A stretch of DNA of 64,000 nt from DATMBL01 sp050735975 (GCA_050735975.1 JBOHVS010000019.1:14696-78695), one strand, 5' to 3'; positions 9,045-18,827 are shown, numbered from the stretch's first letter. Numbers and translations: made by a program. The notes: generated from the sequence alone by a model not told the origin.

Positions 9045-10091
9045 TCACCTCCCGTTTGCCAGCTTCGCCACTTTCTTTTCGAGATGTTTGACGGCGTTCC
9101 ACAGTTTCGGCAATTGAGGAAGCAAGGTCATGACTTTTAGCCACTCACGATGAGGCGCCGCGGCAATTCCGCCGGAAAGCAGCGCCCCCGCGGGCACGGA
9201 GCGTGGTATTCCTGACTGCGGACCGATCATAGCGCCATCGCCGATCGTGATGTGGTTGACGACGCCCACCTGACCCGCCAGAGTGACATTGCTGCCGACT
9301 CGTGTGCTACCGGCAATCCCGACCTGGGCGGCTATGACCGTATTTTCGCCGACAACCACATTATGCGCGATTTGCACCAGGTTGTCGATTTTGGTCCCGC
9401 GGCCGATGACGGTCCGTCCCAGTGTGGCCCGATCGACAGTGGAGTTGGCGCCGATTTCGACATCGTCCTCAATGTCGACGGTCCCGACCTGCGGAATCTT
9501 AACCCGATCAGCCCCCTCTCCCGCATAACCAAAGCCATCACTGCCGATGACTACGCCGGCATGCAAGACGACTCGATTGCCGACTCGGCAGTTCTCCCGT
9601 ACGACGACATTGGGGTAGAGGACACAATCATTTCCAACCTCGACGCCGTCCGCGAGAAACACCCCGGGAAAGAGCACCGATCTGTTTCCGACGCTAACTT
9701 CTCGACCGATATACACGCCTGGAAACACTGCCGCTTCTTCTTCCACACGTGCAGAGGGCTCAATGTGCGCGAGCGGGCTCACTTGGGGCCTGTAGTGGGC
9801 GGGGGGGTTGAAAAACTGCAGTATCTTGGCAAAAGCGACGTAAGGCTCCGGGACCTGTAGAAAAGCCTTGTCTGATGGGGCTGTTGCATCAATATCAGAT
9901 CCTACGATGACCGCGCTGGCTCTGCAGTCACTGAGGAATTTCAGATATCGAGGGTTGGTAAAGAATGTGATCTCCCCGGGTCCGGCTTCATCAATCGAAG
10001 CAACCCTAAGGATCTCGATTCCGCCGTCGCCGATCACTTCCCCTCCGACGTATCGCGCGAGATCGGAGAGAGTTTTTCGTCTGGGAGTCAC
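9045..10091 (-). CDS. lpxD: UDP-3-O-(3-hydroxyacyl)glucosamine N-acyltransferase LpxD
   Basis: This 348-residue trimeric acyltransferase N-acylates the lipid A precursor. The N-terminal uridine-binding domain (about 1-100, including [10 protein letters not shown]) is followed by many hexapeptide repeats (about 105-310) and a C-terminal helix. The presumed catalytic His is at 243 in QIAHNV, matching His239 of E. coli. The ATG overlaps the skp/ompH stop by 4 bp, implying coupled translation. Confidence 0.96.
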   Translation of the reverse strand: MTPRRKTLSDLARYVGGEVIGDGGIEILRVASIDEAGPGEITFFTNPRYLKFLSDCRASAVIVGSDIDATAPSDKAFLQVPEPYVAFAKILQFFNPPAHYRPQVSPLAHIEPSARVEEEAAVFPGVYIGREVSVGNRSVLFPGVFLADGVEVGNDCVLYPNVVVRENCRVGNRVVLHAGVVIGSDGFGYAGEGADRVKIPQVGTVDIEDDVEIGANSTVDRATLGRTVIGRGTKIDNLVQIAHNVVVGENTVIAAQVGIAGSTRVGSNVTLAGQVGVVNHITIGDGAMIGPQSGIPRSVPAGALLSGGIAAAPHREWLKVMTLLPQLPKLWNAVKHLEKKVAKLANGR

Positions 10092-10612
10092 TTGCCCTTG
10101 GTCGCCTTTCCGTCAGAACGGCTGTTGTAAGCTTCTATCACCCGGTTGGTGACGTCAATCCCCTGGTCGCTGTATAGGAGCTGCGAGCGCTCCAGTATTA
10201 GAGTGAACTTTTCCGCCTTGCCGATCTCGTTGACGATCTTCTCCAGCTCTTTGAGGATGTCGCCCGTCATCACACCCTCTTTTTGTCTGAGATCCTGCTG
10301 GTGATCCGCCATCGTGCGTTGATAGCTCACATAGCGTTTTTGTAAGTCTGCTTCGAGATTTCGCCGTTCCACGTCCTTCAGCAAGGGTCCCTTTTTGTCC
10401 AGTTCAGCTTTTAGGCGTTCAAGCTCTTGCTTCTCCTTCAACAAACCCGTCTCGACCTTTTTAACCTGCGCCTGGAATCTTTCCTTGGCCCGTTTTCCGG
10501 CGTGGGACTCCGAAATGGCGCGCTGGAGATCGATATAGCCTATTTTAACTTTCTCCTGTGCCCAAGCGGAGCCCGGATACAGAACTAACAACATGAATAT
10601 CCAATACTTCAC
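10088..10612 (-). CDS. skp: Periplasmic OMP chaperone, OmpH/Skp family
   Basis: This 174-residue protein has a signal peptide (about residues 1-18, ending PGSAWA) and then the Skp core, starting with [12 protein letters not shown]. The middle (about 40-120) is rich in Lys, Glu, Arg and Gln and predicts long coiled-coil 'tentacles'. Skp proteins hold unfolded outer-membrane proteins on the way to BamA. It lies directly between bamA (46 bp upstream) and lpxD, the usual arrangement. Confidence 0.92.
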   Translation of the reverse strand: MKYWIFMLLVLYPGSAWAQEKVKIGYIDLQRAISESHAGKRAKERFQAQVKKVETGLLKEKQELERLKAELDKKGPLLKDVERRNLEADLQKRYVSYQRTMADHQQDLRQKEGVMTGDILKELEKIVNEIGKAEKFTLILERSQLLYSDQGIDVTNRVIEAYNSRSDGKATKGK

Positions 10613-10658
10613 CTAAACCTCCGAACAGTCGAGATAGATTTTAAGGAGGGATTTAACC

Positions 10659-13082
10659 CTACTGCGGATTTCCAAATGAGAAACCAAGCACGGACGTGTC
10701 GTCGCCCGGCTTTTTGTTGAGTGGGAAGCCGAGCTCGAGTCGGAGAGGACCGAAGGGCGACATCCATCGCGCGCCGACGCCGACCGATCGCCTAAGATCG
10801 TTAAAACTGAAGTTGTTGAACGCGTTGCCGGTATCGAAGAAAGCCGTGCCCCTGAGCCCATACTGCTCGTAAAGCGGGAACATCAACTCGGCGTTGAAAA
10901 CTGCCGCTTGCGTGCCTCCAATGACATCGTCGCTGCAGGCAGTTGTGGAATCGGCATCCCGACAGCCGCTCGACCGCTCCCGCGGCCCCAAGCTTCTATC
11001 TGCAAAGCCGCGTACCGAGTTCATCCCGCCGAGAAAATACCGTTCGAAAAGCGGTAGACTCTTCTCGCCGTTCCCCCGTTCTGCCAGCCCGAAGCCGTAG
11101 CCGAGGGATCCGCCCAGCGCGAGCACGTAGGCGCCTCCCCAATTCGGGTCTTTCAACAAGGGGTAATGCCATTTTCCGCTGAGATCAGATTTGATAAACC
11201 GGCTATCTCCTCCGAGGCCGGCAAACTTCACGGAAAAGCTCGACTTAGTCCCTTCCGTTGGATTGAAAAAATGGTCCTGGCTGTCGTATTTCAGGCTCGG
11301 GGTGACGCCGCTCGTCAGCGAATTTCCTTCCTCATCTTGAATCGTTTGTGCCGCGTTTCGGTTAACCCCGCTAATCTTCTCATGAGTAAGGTCATAAGCC
11401 AGACCGCCGCGCAGGTAATCCCAAATGGTAGGCGAAGTTTCAGTCGCCAGTTCATCGGACCCCTTTGCCGCAGCGCGTTTCGGCCAGCCCAGGAAACTAA
11501 ACCTCATGTCTTTAAGCGGGTAGCTGGTATTGACCCCGAAGCCGAGCCTCCGCTGATCAAAATCGATAAACTCGCGCTCGGTGTTGTAGGCATCGAAACC
11601 CAGGGCCACCTGGGTGTCGTTGGCATACGGCTCCAAGAAACTGACGATAAAGTCCTGCCGGCTCGATCCGATGCTAAAATTTCCGTTCAGCCGCTGCCCG
11701 AGTCCGAAAAGATTTCTCTCGGCGACCCCGGCGTTGAACAAGAAACCGTCGCCGGTACTGAAGCCGGCTCCGACAGTGAACGTCCCCGTGGGTCCTTCTT
11801 TGACGTCGACCAAGAGATCGACCGTATCGGGTTGATCGGTTTTTTTGGTCGTCAGCTGCACGTCTTCGAAATAGCCGGTCCGCTGCAAGGCATTGCGGCT
11901 TTGGGTGATCTTGGTGCCGGAATAAAGTTCCTGTTCAGTGGCGCGAAGCTCGCGACGAACCACCTTGTCCCTCGTTTTTGTGTTCCCCGCCACCAATACC
12001 CTGTTGAAATAAACCGGCGGACCTTTCTTGATGACTAAAGCGACATCGACCTTCTTTTCCGTCGAATTTACATTTGTAAGCGGTTCGACTTCGACGAATG
12101 CAAACCCCTTGTTGGAATACATCTCGGTCAGAGTCTGGATATCGTCGCGCAGCCTGCTGCCTCGGAAGATTTGTCCCGAGGTGAGCTTCACTTGCTTAAG
12201 CATCTGGCGACCGTCTTGGATAAGCTCGCCCCCTATCTCAACCTTGCCGACCCTATACTGCTGCCCCTCGTCAATGCGGATAACGATCTCCAGGCCGTCT
12301 CGCCCCTTAAGAACCACCGGTTCCCCGATCTTGCTGTCGATGTAGCCGTGATCGGCATAGTGAATGCCCAGATTCGTAATGTCGTTCGTGAGAATATCAC
12401 GATCGAGCACGCCTCGATTGGTTATAAAGGAAAATAACCACTCTTCCTTCGTGGCCATCAAACCCTTGAGCTCGCTTTCGGGAAAGGTTTTATTCCCCTC
12501 GAAAGAGATCTTTTTGATCAGCCGCCGGGTCCCCTCAATGATGTCGACGACCACAACCGCTTGATTGTTGGATTCGACGGAAACGGCATGGTCGATTTTG
12601 GCGTTTACGTAACCCTGATCGTTGTAAAGTTTGCGAACCTTTTCTATTCCCTCGGAGATCTTTGAACGGTCCAGAATGGTTCGCGGCGTGATTCCCATGG
12701 ACGTCTCGATTTTGTCCTTGCCGATCTGCGCCGCGCCTTGTATCTTTACTTCTCGAACATAAGGCTTTTCTTTTACCACGTAGGTTAAAACGCCATCGGC
12801 GGTCAATTCCGCCTTGACGTCGTCAAAAAACCCCATTCTAAAAATAGCCTTCACGTCCTGTTCAACCGTCGCCGAATCAAACTCCTCCCCCGGGCGACTC
12901 TTTACATGAAGGCGAATACCGTCGTCCTCGACTCGCAGGTTGCCGGCGATTTTGATTTCTTTAAGTCGAACTTTTTCTTGCGCGCTGGCAACACCAGAAG
13001 CAGAAAATCCTGCCGAGATGAAAGCAAAAAGAAAGACAAAACGGGAAAGAAATTGATAAAATCGAAGCGATCCAGGCTTCAT
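10659..13082 (-). CDS. bamA: Outer membrane protein assembly factor BamA
   Basis: This 807-residue protein has a signal peptide ending near residue 34 (SGVASAQ), five POTRA domains over about 38-425, and a C-terminal Omp85 barrel (about 450-807). It inserts beta-barrel proteins into the outer membrane. POTRA repeats are visible as recurring blocks such as VKEKPYVREVKIQG and VKEGPTGTFTVGAG. The barrel holds VRGFADRSLGPR, the conserved loop-6 VRGF motif. The chain ends FSFGNPQ instead of in an aromatic residue, so the terminal beta-signal is slightly unusual. A 105-bp gap separates it from lolD. Confidence 0.96.
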   Translation of the reverse strand: MKPGSLRFYQFLSRFVFLFAFISAGFSASGVASAQEKVRLKEIKIAGNLRVEDDGIRLHVKSRPGEEFDSATVEQDVKAIFRMGFFDDVKAELTADGVLTYVVKEKPYVREVKIQGAAQIGKDKIETSMGITPRTILDRSKISEGIEKVRKLYNDQGYVNAKIDHAVSVESNNQAVVVVDIIEGTRRLIKKISFEGNKTFPESELKGLMATKEEWLFSFITNRGVLDRDILTNDITNLGIHYADHGYIDSKIGEPVVLKGRDGLEIVIRIDEGQQYRVGKVEIGGELIQDGRQMLKQVKLTSGQIFRGSRLRDDIQTLTEMYSNKGFAFVEVEPLTNVNSTEKKVDVALVIKKGPPVYFNRVLVAGNTKTRDKVVRRELRATEQELYSGTKITQSRNALQRTGYFEDVQLTTKKTDQPDTVDLLVDVKEGPTGTFTVGAGFSTGDGFLFNAGVAERNLFGLGQRLNGNFSIGSSRQDFIVSFLEPYANDTQVALGFDAYNTEREFIDFDQRRLGFGVNTSYPLKDMRFSFLGWPKRAAAKGSDELATETSPTIWDYLRGGLAYDLTHEKISGVNRNAAQTIQDEEGNSLTSGVTPSLKYDSQDHFFNPTEGTKSSFSVKFAGLGGDSRFIKSDLSGKWHYPLLKDPNWGGAYVLALGGSLGYGFGLAERGNGEKSLPLFERYFLGGMNSVRGFADRSLGPRERSSGCRDADSTTACSDDVIGGTQAAVFNAELMFPLYEQYGLRGTAFFDTGNAFNNFSFNDLRRSVGVGARWMSPFGPLRLELGFPLNKKPGDDTSVLGFSFGNPQ

Positions 13083-13187
13083 TATTGCTTTTTAGGGTTA
13101 CTGAAATGCTATTTGCAGGCTGCTCGCTCCTGATTTAGTAGCAAATTCGCGGATCTTTGTAAAGTTCTAATTATGCGAGGGCGACCT

Positions 13188-13865
13188 TTAAAGCGGAAAC
13201 AGCTGCCCTTCCCGAAGTTCCGCCTGTTTGCCCATTTTTTCGGCGAATTCTCGGTTGTGGGTGGCAACGATAACCGCAATGCCTTTCTCTTCGTTCAGAC
13301 GGAACAAGAGCTCCTGAACTTCCTCGGCGATCCTAACATCGAGGGAGCCGGTCGGCTCATCCGCCAGTATCAATTTGGGTTGAAGAATAACCGCCCGAGC
13401 GACCGCGACGCGCTGCTGCTCGCCGCCTGAGAGCTTGCCCGGCCGATGTTCCACGCGATCTTTCAACCCCACGGTTTCCAGCAACATCGCCGCTTGCGAC
13501 CGCGCCCGCTCTGCTTCCATGCCTTGAATCAAGGCCGGAAGCATAACGTTCTCCAACGCGGTGAAATCGGGCAACAGATAGTGAAACTGAAATACGAAAC
13601 CGATTTCGCTGTTGCGAAACCGGGATAACGCAGCCTCATCGTCGATCGGTAATTCCTTGCTCCGGAATAAGATCTGCCCTTGGGTCGGCCGGTCGAGCGT
13701 GCCGAGCAAATGCAGCAAAGTGCTTTTCCCCACGCCGGACTCGCCGACGATGGCCAACCGCTCTCCGTCCTCGAGATCGAGGTCCAATCCGCGCAGAATG
13801 GAAATCTCTTTATTTCCCTCGACGAACGACTTATGGAGATCTCGCACCGTAAGAAGATTACTCAT
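13188..13865 (-). CDS. lolD: Lipoprotein-releasing ABC transporter ATP-binding subunit LolD
   Basis: This 225-residue ATPase has Walker A GESGVGKST (41-49), signature [14 protein letters not shown] and Walker B LILADEPTGSLD. It powers extraction of lipoproteins from the inner membrane to LolA. The frame stays open to 13925, but the ATG at 13865-13863 gives the standard LolD N-terminus and overlaps the permease stop by 8 bp, so it is preferred. The family resembles other MacB-type ATPases; the adjacent LolC/E-type permease fixes the assignment. Confidence 0.94.
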   Translation of the reverse strand: MSNLLTVRDLHKSFVEGNKEISILRGLDLDLEDGERLAIVGESGVGKSTLLHLLGTLDRPTQGQILFRSKELPIDDEAALSRFRNSEIGFVFQFHYLLPDFTALENVMLPALIQGMEAERARSQAAMLLETVGLKDRVEHRPGKLSGGEQQRVAVARAVILQPKLILADEPTGSLDVRIAEEVQELLFRLNEEKGIAVIVATHNREFAEKMGKQAELREGQLFPL

Positions 13866-15117
13866 AGCGAATGATCTCCACCGGATCCAATTTGGCGGCC
13901 TGTCGCGCCGGGTAAATACTGGCAAATAAGCAAACGAGAAACGATGTCACCGCCACCAGGACAAAGTTGCTCAGATACAATCGTACGGGCACAGTGGAAA
14001 TGAGAAAAACGCCGTCCGGCAACTTGATGAACTGATATTGTTCGATCAGCAGGCAAATTATGTATCCTAGCAGAACGCCCGATGTAGTCCCGACAAAACC
14101 GATGACACAGCCTTTGAATAAAAAAATCCTTCGAATACTTTCCCGCGTCGCGCCCATCGATCGCAGAATCGCGATATCCTTTTTCTTCTCCATGACCACC
14201 ATCACCAAAGTGGACACGATGTTGAACGCTCCGATGAGCACCATAAGCAAAAGAACCAGGAAATAAACGGTTTTTTCCAACTGTAGAGCGGAAAAAAGAT
14301 TGGGCCAAAGTCGCGTCCAATCTTCGGTCAGATAGGGAAACCCCAAGCGCCGTTGAATTTCTTCCGCGATCTCTCTGGATAGATTTACTTCGTCAACTCT
14401 GATCTCGATGTTCGTGACCGCGTCTCCAAGCTCAAAGAACTTTTGAGCGTCGTCCAGGCCCATCAGGACCAGGGTCGAATCGATCTCGCTCATGCCCGTT
14501 TTCAAGAGCCCGATGACAACGAACCGCTTTACCTTGGGAATCACTCCGATCGCGGTCGGACTCCCGATGGGGGACACCGCCTGAACGGGACTTCCCGGAA
14601 AAACCCCGAGCTGGTTCGCCAGCCTTTCTCCGAGGATGATTCCCGGCAATAAAACCCGCCGTTCCTCGACCTCGAGCGCATGCTGACTTTTGAGCCCTGT
14701 CAGAGCCCCTTCCTTCACGTACCGCTGGATATCCACAACCCGGTTGACCCGATCCGGATCGACGCCGCGCACGACAACGCCGGTGACTCGGGAACCGGCG
14801 GTCAACATCACCTGGCCGTAAATCGTCGGCGAGGCGGCCACCACCCCGGGTTGCTCAGCGAGTTGCGCGATGAGCCGCTCGTACTCTCGAAGCTGGTCGC
14901 CCGACTTCACCACGGCGACATGCGCGTTGATACCGAGCAGGCGATCCCTCAAAGTCTCTTCGAAGCCGGTCATAACGCCCATGACAACGTTCAAGGTCAT
15001 GACCCCTATCATGACGCCGAGCACCGAAATCAAGGTGATGAGAGAAATGAATGTTTCGCGGCGGCGAGCCCGCAGATACCTCAGGCCGATAAAAAGTTCG
15101 TATTTCAAAATGCGCAT
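13858..15117 (-). CDS. Lipoprotein-releasing ABC transporter permease, LolC/E type
   Basis: This 419-residue inner-membrane permease has one N-terminal membrane helix (about 20-48), a large periplasmic domain (about 50-270) and three C-terminal helices (about 275-405) in an FtsX-like fold. The N-terminus YELFIGLRYLRARR is typical of LolC/LolE. Only one permease gene is present, so the transporter probably works with a homodimer or a hybrid subunit rather than the LolC-LolE heterodimer of E. coli. It is 24 bp after lysS and overlaps lolD. Confidence 0.93.
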   Translation of the reverse strand: MRILKYELFIGLRYLRARRRETFISLITLISVLGVMIGVMTLNVVMGVMTGFEETLRDRLLGINAHVAVVKSGDQLREYERLIAQLAEQPGVVAASPTIYGQVMLTAGSRVTGVVVRGVDPDRVNRVVDIQRYVKEGALTGLKSQHALEVEERRVLLPGIILGERLANQLGVFPGSPVQAVSPIGSPTAIGVIPKVKRFVVIGLLKTGMSEIDSTLVLMGLDDAQKFFELGDAVTNIEIRVDEVNLSREIAEEIQRRLGFPYLTEDWTRLWPNLFSALQLEKTVYFLVLLLMVLIGAFNIVSTLVMVVMEKKKDIAILRSMGATRESIRRIFLFKGCVIGFVGTTSGVLLGYIICLLIEQYQFIKLPDGVFLISTVPVRLYLSNFVLVAVTSFLVCLFASIYPARQAAKLDPVEIIRYE

Positions 15118-15141
15118 CCCACGAAGGAAATCGAGTCGAGC

Positions 15142-16650
15142 CTACCGTTGAGGCCGCAGCAGTGGAAACAGAATCACGTCTCTAATCGACGGAGAATCGG
15201 TAAAAAGCATCACCAGCCGATCGACGCCGATGCCCTCGCCGGCGGCGGGCGGCATTCCGTATTCCAGCGCGCGCACGTAATCGTCGTCAATCGGGTTGAC
15301 GGTTTCGTCCCCGGCTTTGCGGGCGTCCATTTGTTGCAAAAACCGCCATTGTTGGTCCGCCGGGTCGTTAAGTTCGGAAAACGCGTTGGCCAGCTCTCGC
15401 CCGCCGATGTAGAGCTCGAATCGATCGACCAAGGTCGGATCGCGATCGTTCTTCCTCGCCAAGGGAGAAACCTCCAGCGGATATCCGGTTATGACGGTCG
15501 GCTGGATTAGCTGAGATTCTGCGATCTCCTCAAAAATTTCCACCAGCAGGTTGCCGTAGGGCGCACTGACATCTACATGCAAGCCCCTGTTCCTGGAAAG
15601 GTTTTGCAACCCCTCGAGGGTGGCGATGTCCTGTTCATTAGAGCCGCCGTATACAATAATCGCTTCCTTGACGCTGAGCCGGCGCCACGGCGGCGTAAGA
15701 TCAATCGTATGACCGCCATACGGCACCTGTAACGAGCCGATAATTTCGCGCGCGATCACGACCAAGAGCTCTTCCGTGAGTTGAATCAGGTCTTCAAACG
15801 TCGCGTAGGCCTGATAAAACTCCAGCATCGTGAATTCCGGATTGTGTCGCACCGAAGTTCCTTCGTTCCGGAAATTCCGATTGAGCTCGAACACCCGCTC
15901 GATGCCGCCGACCAGCAGGCGCTTTAGAAAAAGCTCGGGCGCAACCCTGAGATACAGTTCCATGTCGAGTGCATTGTGGTGCGTAATAAATGGCCGCGCC
16001 GCCGCTCCTCCGGGAATGGCCTGCATCATCGGTGTTTCGACCTCGAGAAAATCGCGCTCCTCAAAAAACCGCCGCAAGATTCGAACGATGCGGGAGCGCT
16101 TTTCGAACGCCTCGCGGATCTCGGGATTGACCATCAAATCGAGATATCGCTGGCGATAGCGGGCTTCGACGTCAGCCAAGCCATGCCACTTTTCAGGCAG
16201 CGGGCGCAAACATTTCGCCAGCAGGCGCAATCCCTGCGCCTCGAGGGTCAACTCCTTCGTCTTGGTGCGAAAAGGATGTCCTCTGACTCCAATGATGTCG
16301 CCGACATCCAGTGACTGAAACAAGGCATAGCCCTCGGCTCCGAGCCGGTCTTCTCGCGCATATATCTGCAGCCGTCCACGGCGGTCCTGGATATGAAAGA
16401 ACGATGCCTTGCCGAACTTGCGGATCGCTCCCACGATCCGTCCTGCGAGATGAATATCGCGCGGCGCGTTGGCCAGCTCATCGCCGCTCATGCCGCCGAG
16501 CTCGGAAAGAACTTCGGACGCCGTATGGGTGGGCTTGAAGTCGTTGGGGTAGAGACCATAGCCGCTCTCTCTGAGCATTAAGAGCTTCTGGCGCCGCACC
16601 TCCACTTGCTCGCTTACGTCTTCCGCTAAGTTCTTTTGGCTGTCAGACAT
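15142..16650 (-). CDS. lysS: Lysine--tRNA ligase (class II)
   Basis: This ~502-residue class IIb synthetase charges tRNA-Lys. An N-terminal OB-fold anticodon-binding domain (about 55-165, including RGRLQIY) precedes the catalytic domain. Motif 1 (FLEVETPMMQ), motif 2 (FRNEGTSVRHNPEFT) and motif 3 (GEGIGVDRLVMLF) are intact. The ATG at 16650 is chosen; a GTG at 16656 is in frame 2 codons upstream. It heads the lolCE-lolD run, a common deltaproteobacterial arrangement. Confidence 0.96.
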   Translation of the reverse strand: MSDSQKNLAEDVSEQVEVRRQKLLMLRESGYGLYPNDFKPTHTASEVLSELGGMSGDELANAPRDIHLAGRIVGAIRKFGKASFFHIQDRRGRLQIYAREDRLGAEGYALFQSLDVGDIIGVRGHPFRTKTKELTLEAQGLRLLAKCLRPLPEKWHGLADVEARYRQRYLDLMVNPEIREAFEKRSRIVRILRRFFEERDFLEVETPMMQAIPGGAAARPFITHHNALDMELYLRVAPELFLKRLLVGGIERVFELNRNFRNEGTSVRHNPEFTMLEFYQAYATFEDLIQLTEELLVVIAREIIGSLQVPYGGHTIDLTPPWRRLSVKEAIIVYGGSNEQDIATLEGLQNLSRNRGLHVDVSAPYGNLLVEIFEEIAESQLIQPTVITGYPLEVSPLARKNDRDPTLVDRFELYIGGRELANAFSELNDPADQQWRFLQQMDARKAGDETVNPIDDDYVRALEYGMPPAAGEGIGVDRLVMLFTDSPSIRDVILFPLLRPQR

Positions 16651-16720
16651 GCTCACGTCTCTTGGACCTTACTGTCGCAACTAGGCTATTTCAAGGTGCC
16701 GCTGTAAAATGGCGGGGGGC

Positions 16721-17584
16721 CTATAGACCGAGGTTCCTACATATCGCCTGGAGGGAGCGGCATTTGTTGAGCGAGTAGAAGTGCAGCCCGGCCACCCCGA
16801 ATCGGATAAGCCCCTCACATTGCCGGGTCGCATATTCGATTCCGATCTCAATGGCCGCATCGTCGTCGTTTTCGACTTTTGCTAGCTCGCGTTCCAAGCG
16901 CTCGGGGATTTTCGCCCGGCAAAGCGCGGTAAAACGGCGCACTTGCGGCGCCGAAAGAATCGGCAAGATACCGGGAACGATGGGCACGCCGACGCCCAGT
17001 TTTCGCAGATCCTCGACAAACCGGTAATAGTCTTGGTTATCAAAAAACAGCTGGGTGATAATCGCCACCGCCCCGGCCTCGACTTTTTCCTTCAGACGCT
17101 TGAGATCCGAAACCCGGCTCTCCGCGCGCGGGTGGATCTCCGGGAAACCCGCCACCGCAATTGAGAAACCGCCGATGGCCGTCGCCTCGCGCACAAGCTC
17201 CACCGCATGGTGAAAGCCGTCGGGATGCGGTCTCCAGTCAGTGGTTCCTTGCGGCGGGTCTCCGCCAAGCGCCAGGATGTTTTCAATGCCTTTTTCCTGT
17301 AGCTTGCTGAGAACCGATCGTGCTTCATCTTTCGACTGCCCCACCACGGTCAAATGACACATCACTTCGAGCCGGCAGTCCCGGTGGATGCGCTCGACGA
17401 GATCGACGGTTTTTTCGCGCGTGCTTCCGCCGGCCCCGTAAGTGACAGAGCAGAAAGCGGGCTTCAGCTTCTTTATCCCTTCAATTTCTCGGAACAGGCT
17501 TTCTTCGCCCTTGTCTGTCTTGGGAGGAAAAAATTCAACCGAGAGGGTCAATCCGGGCTGGGCATAGAGGTCAGCTATTTTCAC
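16721..17584 (-). CDS. metF: Methylenetetrahydrofolate reductase
   Basis: This 287-residue FAD-dependent TIM-barrel enzyme reduces 5,10-methylene-THF to 5-methyl-THF for methionine synthesis. The N-terminal SVEFFPPKT carries the catalytic Glu17. The SVTYGAGGSTR and LALGGDPP motifs are standard, and ITQLFFDN near residue 190 marks the family. The length is typical of bacterial MetF. It lies 70 bp upstream of lysS on the same strand and may be co-transcribed with it. Confidence 0.96.
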   Translation of the reverse strand: MKIADLYAQPGLTLSVEFFPPKTDKGEESLFREIEGIKKLKPAFCSVTYGAGGSTREKTVDLVERIHRDCRLEVMCHLTVVGQSKDEARSVLSKLQEKGIENILALGGDPPQGTTDWRPHPDGFHHAVELVREATAIGGFSIAVAGFPEIHPRAESRVSDLKRLKEKVEAGAVAIITQLFFDNQDYYRFVEDLRKLGVGVPIVPGILPILSAPQVRRFTALCRAKIPERLERELAKVENDDDAAIEIGIEYATRQCEGLIRFGVAGLHFYSLNKCRSLQAICRNLGL

Positions 17585-17694
17585 TCGAGCTAATCCTTGA
17601 TGACGACCATCGGCGTATTGCTATGAATAGCACAACGTTATGCACAGCTACAAACGAAACGGCTGAGCCGCAACCAATTAGGAACAGAAACTTT

Positions 17695-17775
17695 CACCAC
17701 GAAGGTCACGAAGAGCACGAAGTTGAAGAGTATAAACTGTCCCAACCCTTCGTGTCCTTCGTGTGCTTCGTGGTG
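17695..17775. repeat. Inverted repeat with 9-bp period, CACGAAG type
   Basis: Two 28-bp arms (17695-17722 and 17748-17775) match perfectly as reverse complements except at the two dinucleotide spacers. Each arm is CACCACGAAG followed by two more CACGAAG units at 9-bp spacing. The arms flank a 25-bp spacer. It occupies the middle of the 316-bp gap between metF and the globin gene. Frames crossing it read HEGHEG or FVLFVTFVV and are not genes. The rest of the gap shows nothing else. Confidence 0.85.
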
Positions 17776-17900
17776 AGATCGTATTTCTTGTCGATTCAGT
17801 AACTTAGTGTCGGGCCGGGAAAACATTTGCGCAAGCGACGACAACTTTCAGGTATAGTAGTATGAAATTCGGCAGCCAAATTGCGGGTGAATATTACCGG

Positions 17901-18353
17901 TCAGTCCGGTCGGACCCTTCGCCGAGCGGCGATGGGATCACACTCGGAGCCGGACTCCGCGGTAATTAGCGGCCTCAAGGCGTCGGTGTGCTGTAACCAA
18001 GCTTCTTGGATGGCTTCCGGCACACGGTGGAACTCAATCGTTTCTTTCAATATCTGACGCCTGCGCTCGAAGTGGCCCCCCATGATCGGGTGTTTGGCGT
18101 GCGCTTGATCGAGCGGCCGCCCACGATATTCCAAACCTGCGCCAAGGAAACTGGCGGTCAATTGATACTCCATTTCCTTGATGCGTTGCTTGTCCGCCCG
18201 GCGAAAGAAAAAGCCGATCATACGGTCCTGAAAAATCCGGTCGATGAAGTCATCGATGATTTTTCTCAATACGGCTTCGCCGCCCAATTCCGCAAAATGG
18301 CTTGGCGGGGTGTGGTGGGTTTTCTCTATAGTATTGTCACCGTCGTCAATCAT
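17901..18353 (-). CDS. Truncated haemoglobin (group I-like)
   Basis: This ~150-residue protein has the 2-over-2 globin pattern: LGGEAVLRKIIDDF (helix A/B), a phenylalanine-rich MIGFFF stretch, and proximal haem His85 in AHAKHPI, with HF nine residues on. Such globins bind O2 or NO and serve in NO detoxification or O2 handling. The C-terminal ~20 residues extend past the globin fold. The ATG at 18353 is preferred; a TTG at 18374 lies seven codons upstream. It follows the SUF operon on the same strand after a 140-bp gap with a repeat, so co-transcription is uncertain. Confidence 0.85.
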   Translation of the reverse strand: MIDDGDNTIEKTHHTPPSHFAELGGEAVLRKIIDDFIDRIFQDRMIGFFFRRADKQRIKEMEYQLTASFLGAGLEYRGRPLDQAHAKHPIMGGHFERRRQILKETIEFHRVPEAIQEAWLQHTDALRPLITAESGSECDPIAARRRVRPD

Positions 18354-18403
18354 AGCACACTGACTCGCTCCCAAATGATTTCACACGCCATTTCCCCCTG
18401 CTG

Positions 18404-18430
18404 TGTCATTTCGACCGAAGGGAGAAATCT
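18404..18430. repeat. 27-bp dispersed repeat (TGTCATT...GAGAAATCT)
   Basis: The sequence begins TGTCATTTCGACCG and ends GGGAGAAATCT. A near-identical copy, in the opposite orientation, is found split around the inserted element at 58788-58950. No coding role is seen. It lies between the globin and the MIP18-type gene. Confidence 0.7.
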
Positions 18431-18493
18431 ACTGATGGGAACGCCCGCAGGCTCGATAATCGGAACAGCGAGTCGAAAGATTGTCTCTACAGG

Positions 18494-18811
18494 CTACATC
18501 ATTCCGAGTTGGAGCCGTGCCGCTTCGGACATCTTGCTCGGCTCCCACGGCGGGTCCCAAACCAGATCGATTTTCACATCCGTGACGTTTGCCACCGCCC
18601 TGGCCTTGCCCTCTATCTCCGCCGGTAAGGATTGAGCCGCCGGGCAGTGAGGCGAGGTCAGGGTCATTTGGATCGTTACAACGCCCCCATCGTCTACGTT
18701 CACGCCGTAAACGAGCCCTAACTCGTAGATATTAACCGGGATCTCGGGATCAAAACAGGTTCGGAGAGCTTCGACAACTTCCGCTTCAACGACGAGATTA
18801 TTGATACTCAT
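18494..18811 (-). CDS. MIP18/DUF59 family Fe-S assembly factor (SufT/PaaD-like)
   Basis: This 105-residue protein is nearly all one MIP18 (DUF59) domain. DPEIPVNIYELGLVY spans 21-35, and the conserved Cys56 lies in TSPHCPAA. The C-terminal LVWDPPW segment (about 82-88) is the family hallmark. Members help mature or deliver Fe-S clusters. It lies 16 bp after the longer SufT and closely resembles its C-terminal domain, so the two look like tandem paralogues. Confidence 0.9.
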   Translation of the reverse strand: MSINNLVVEAEVVEALRTCFDPEIPVNIYELGLVYGVNVDDGGVVTIQMTLTSPHCPAAQSLPAEIEGKARAVANVTDVKIDLVWDPPWEPSKMSEAARLQLGMM

Positions 18812-18827
18812 GATAGTGTCCTGATTA

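Noticed and set aside
17695..17775. Possible CRISPR array
   Set aside because: The units are 7 bp at 9-bp spacing without unique spacers, and the arrangement is inverted. No cas gene lies anywhere in the window.
17638..17844. 68-residue frame with HEAHEGHEG and FVLFVTFVV
   Set aside because: It is a translation of the 9-bp-period CACGAAG inverted repeat, not a protein gene.
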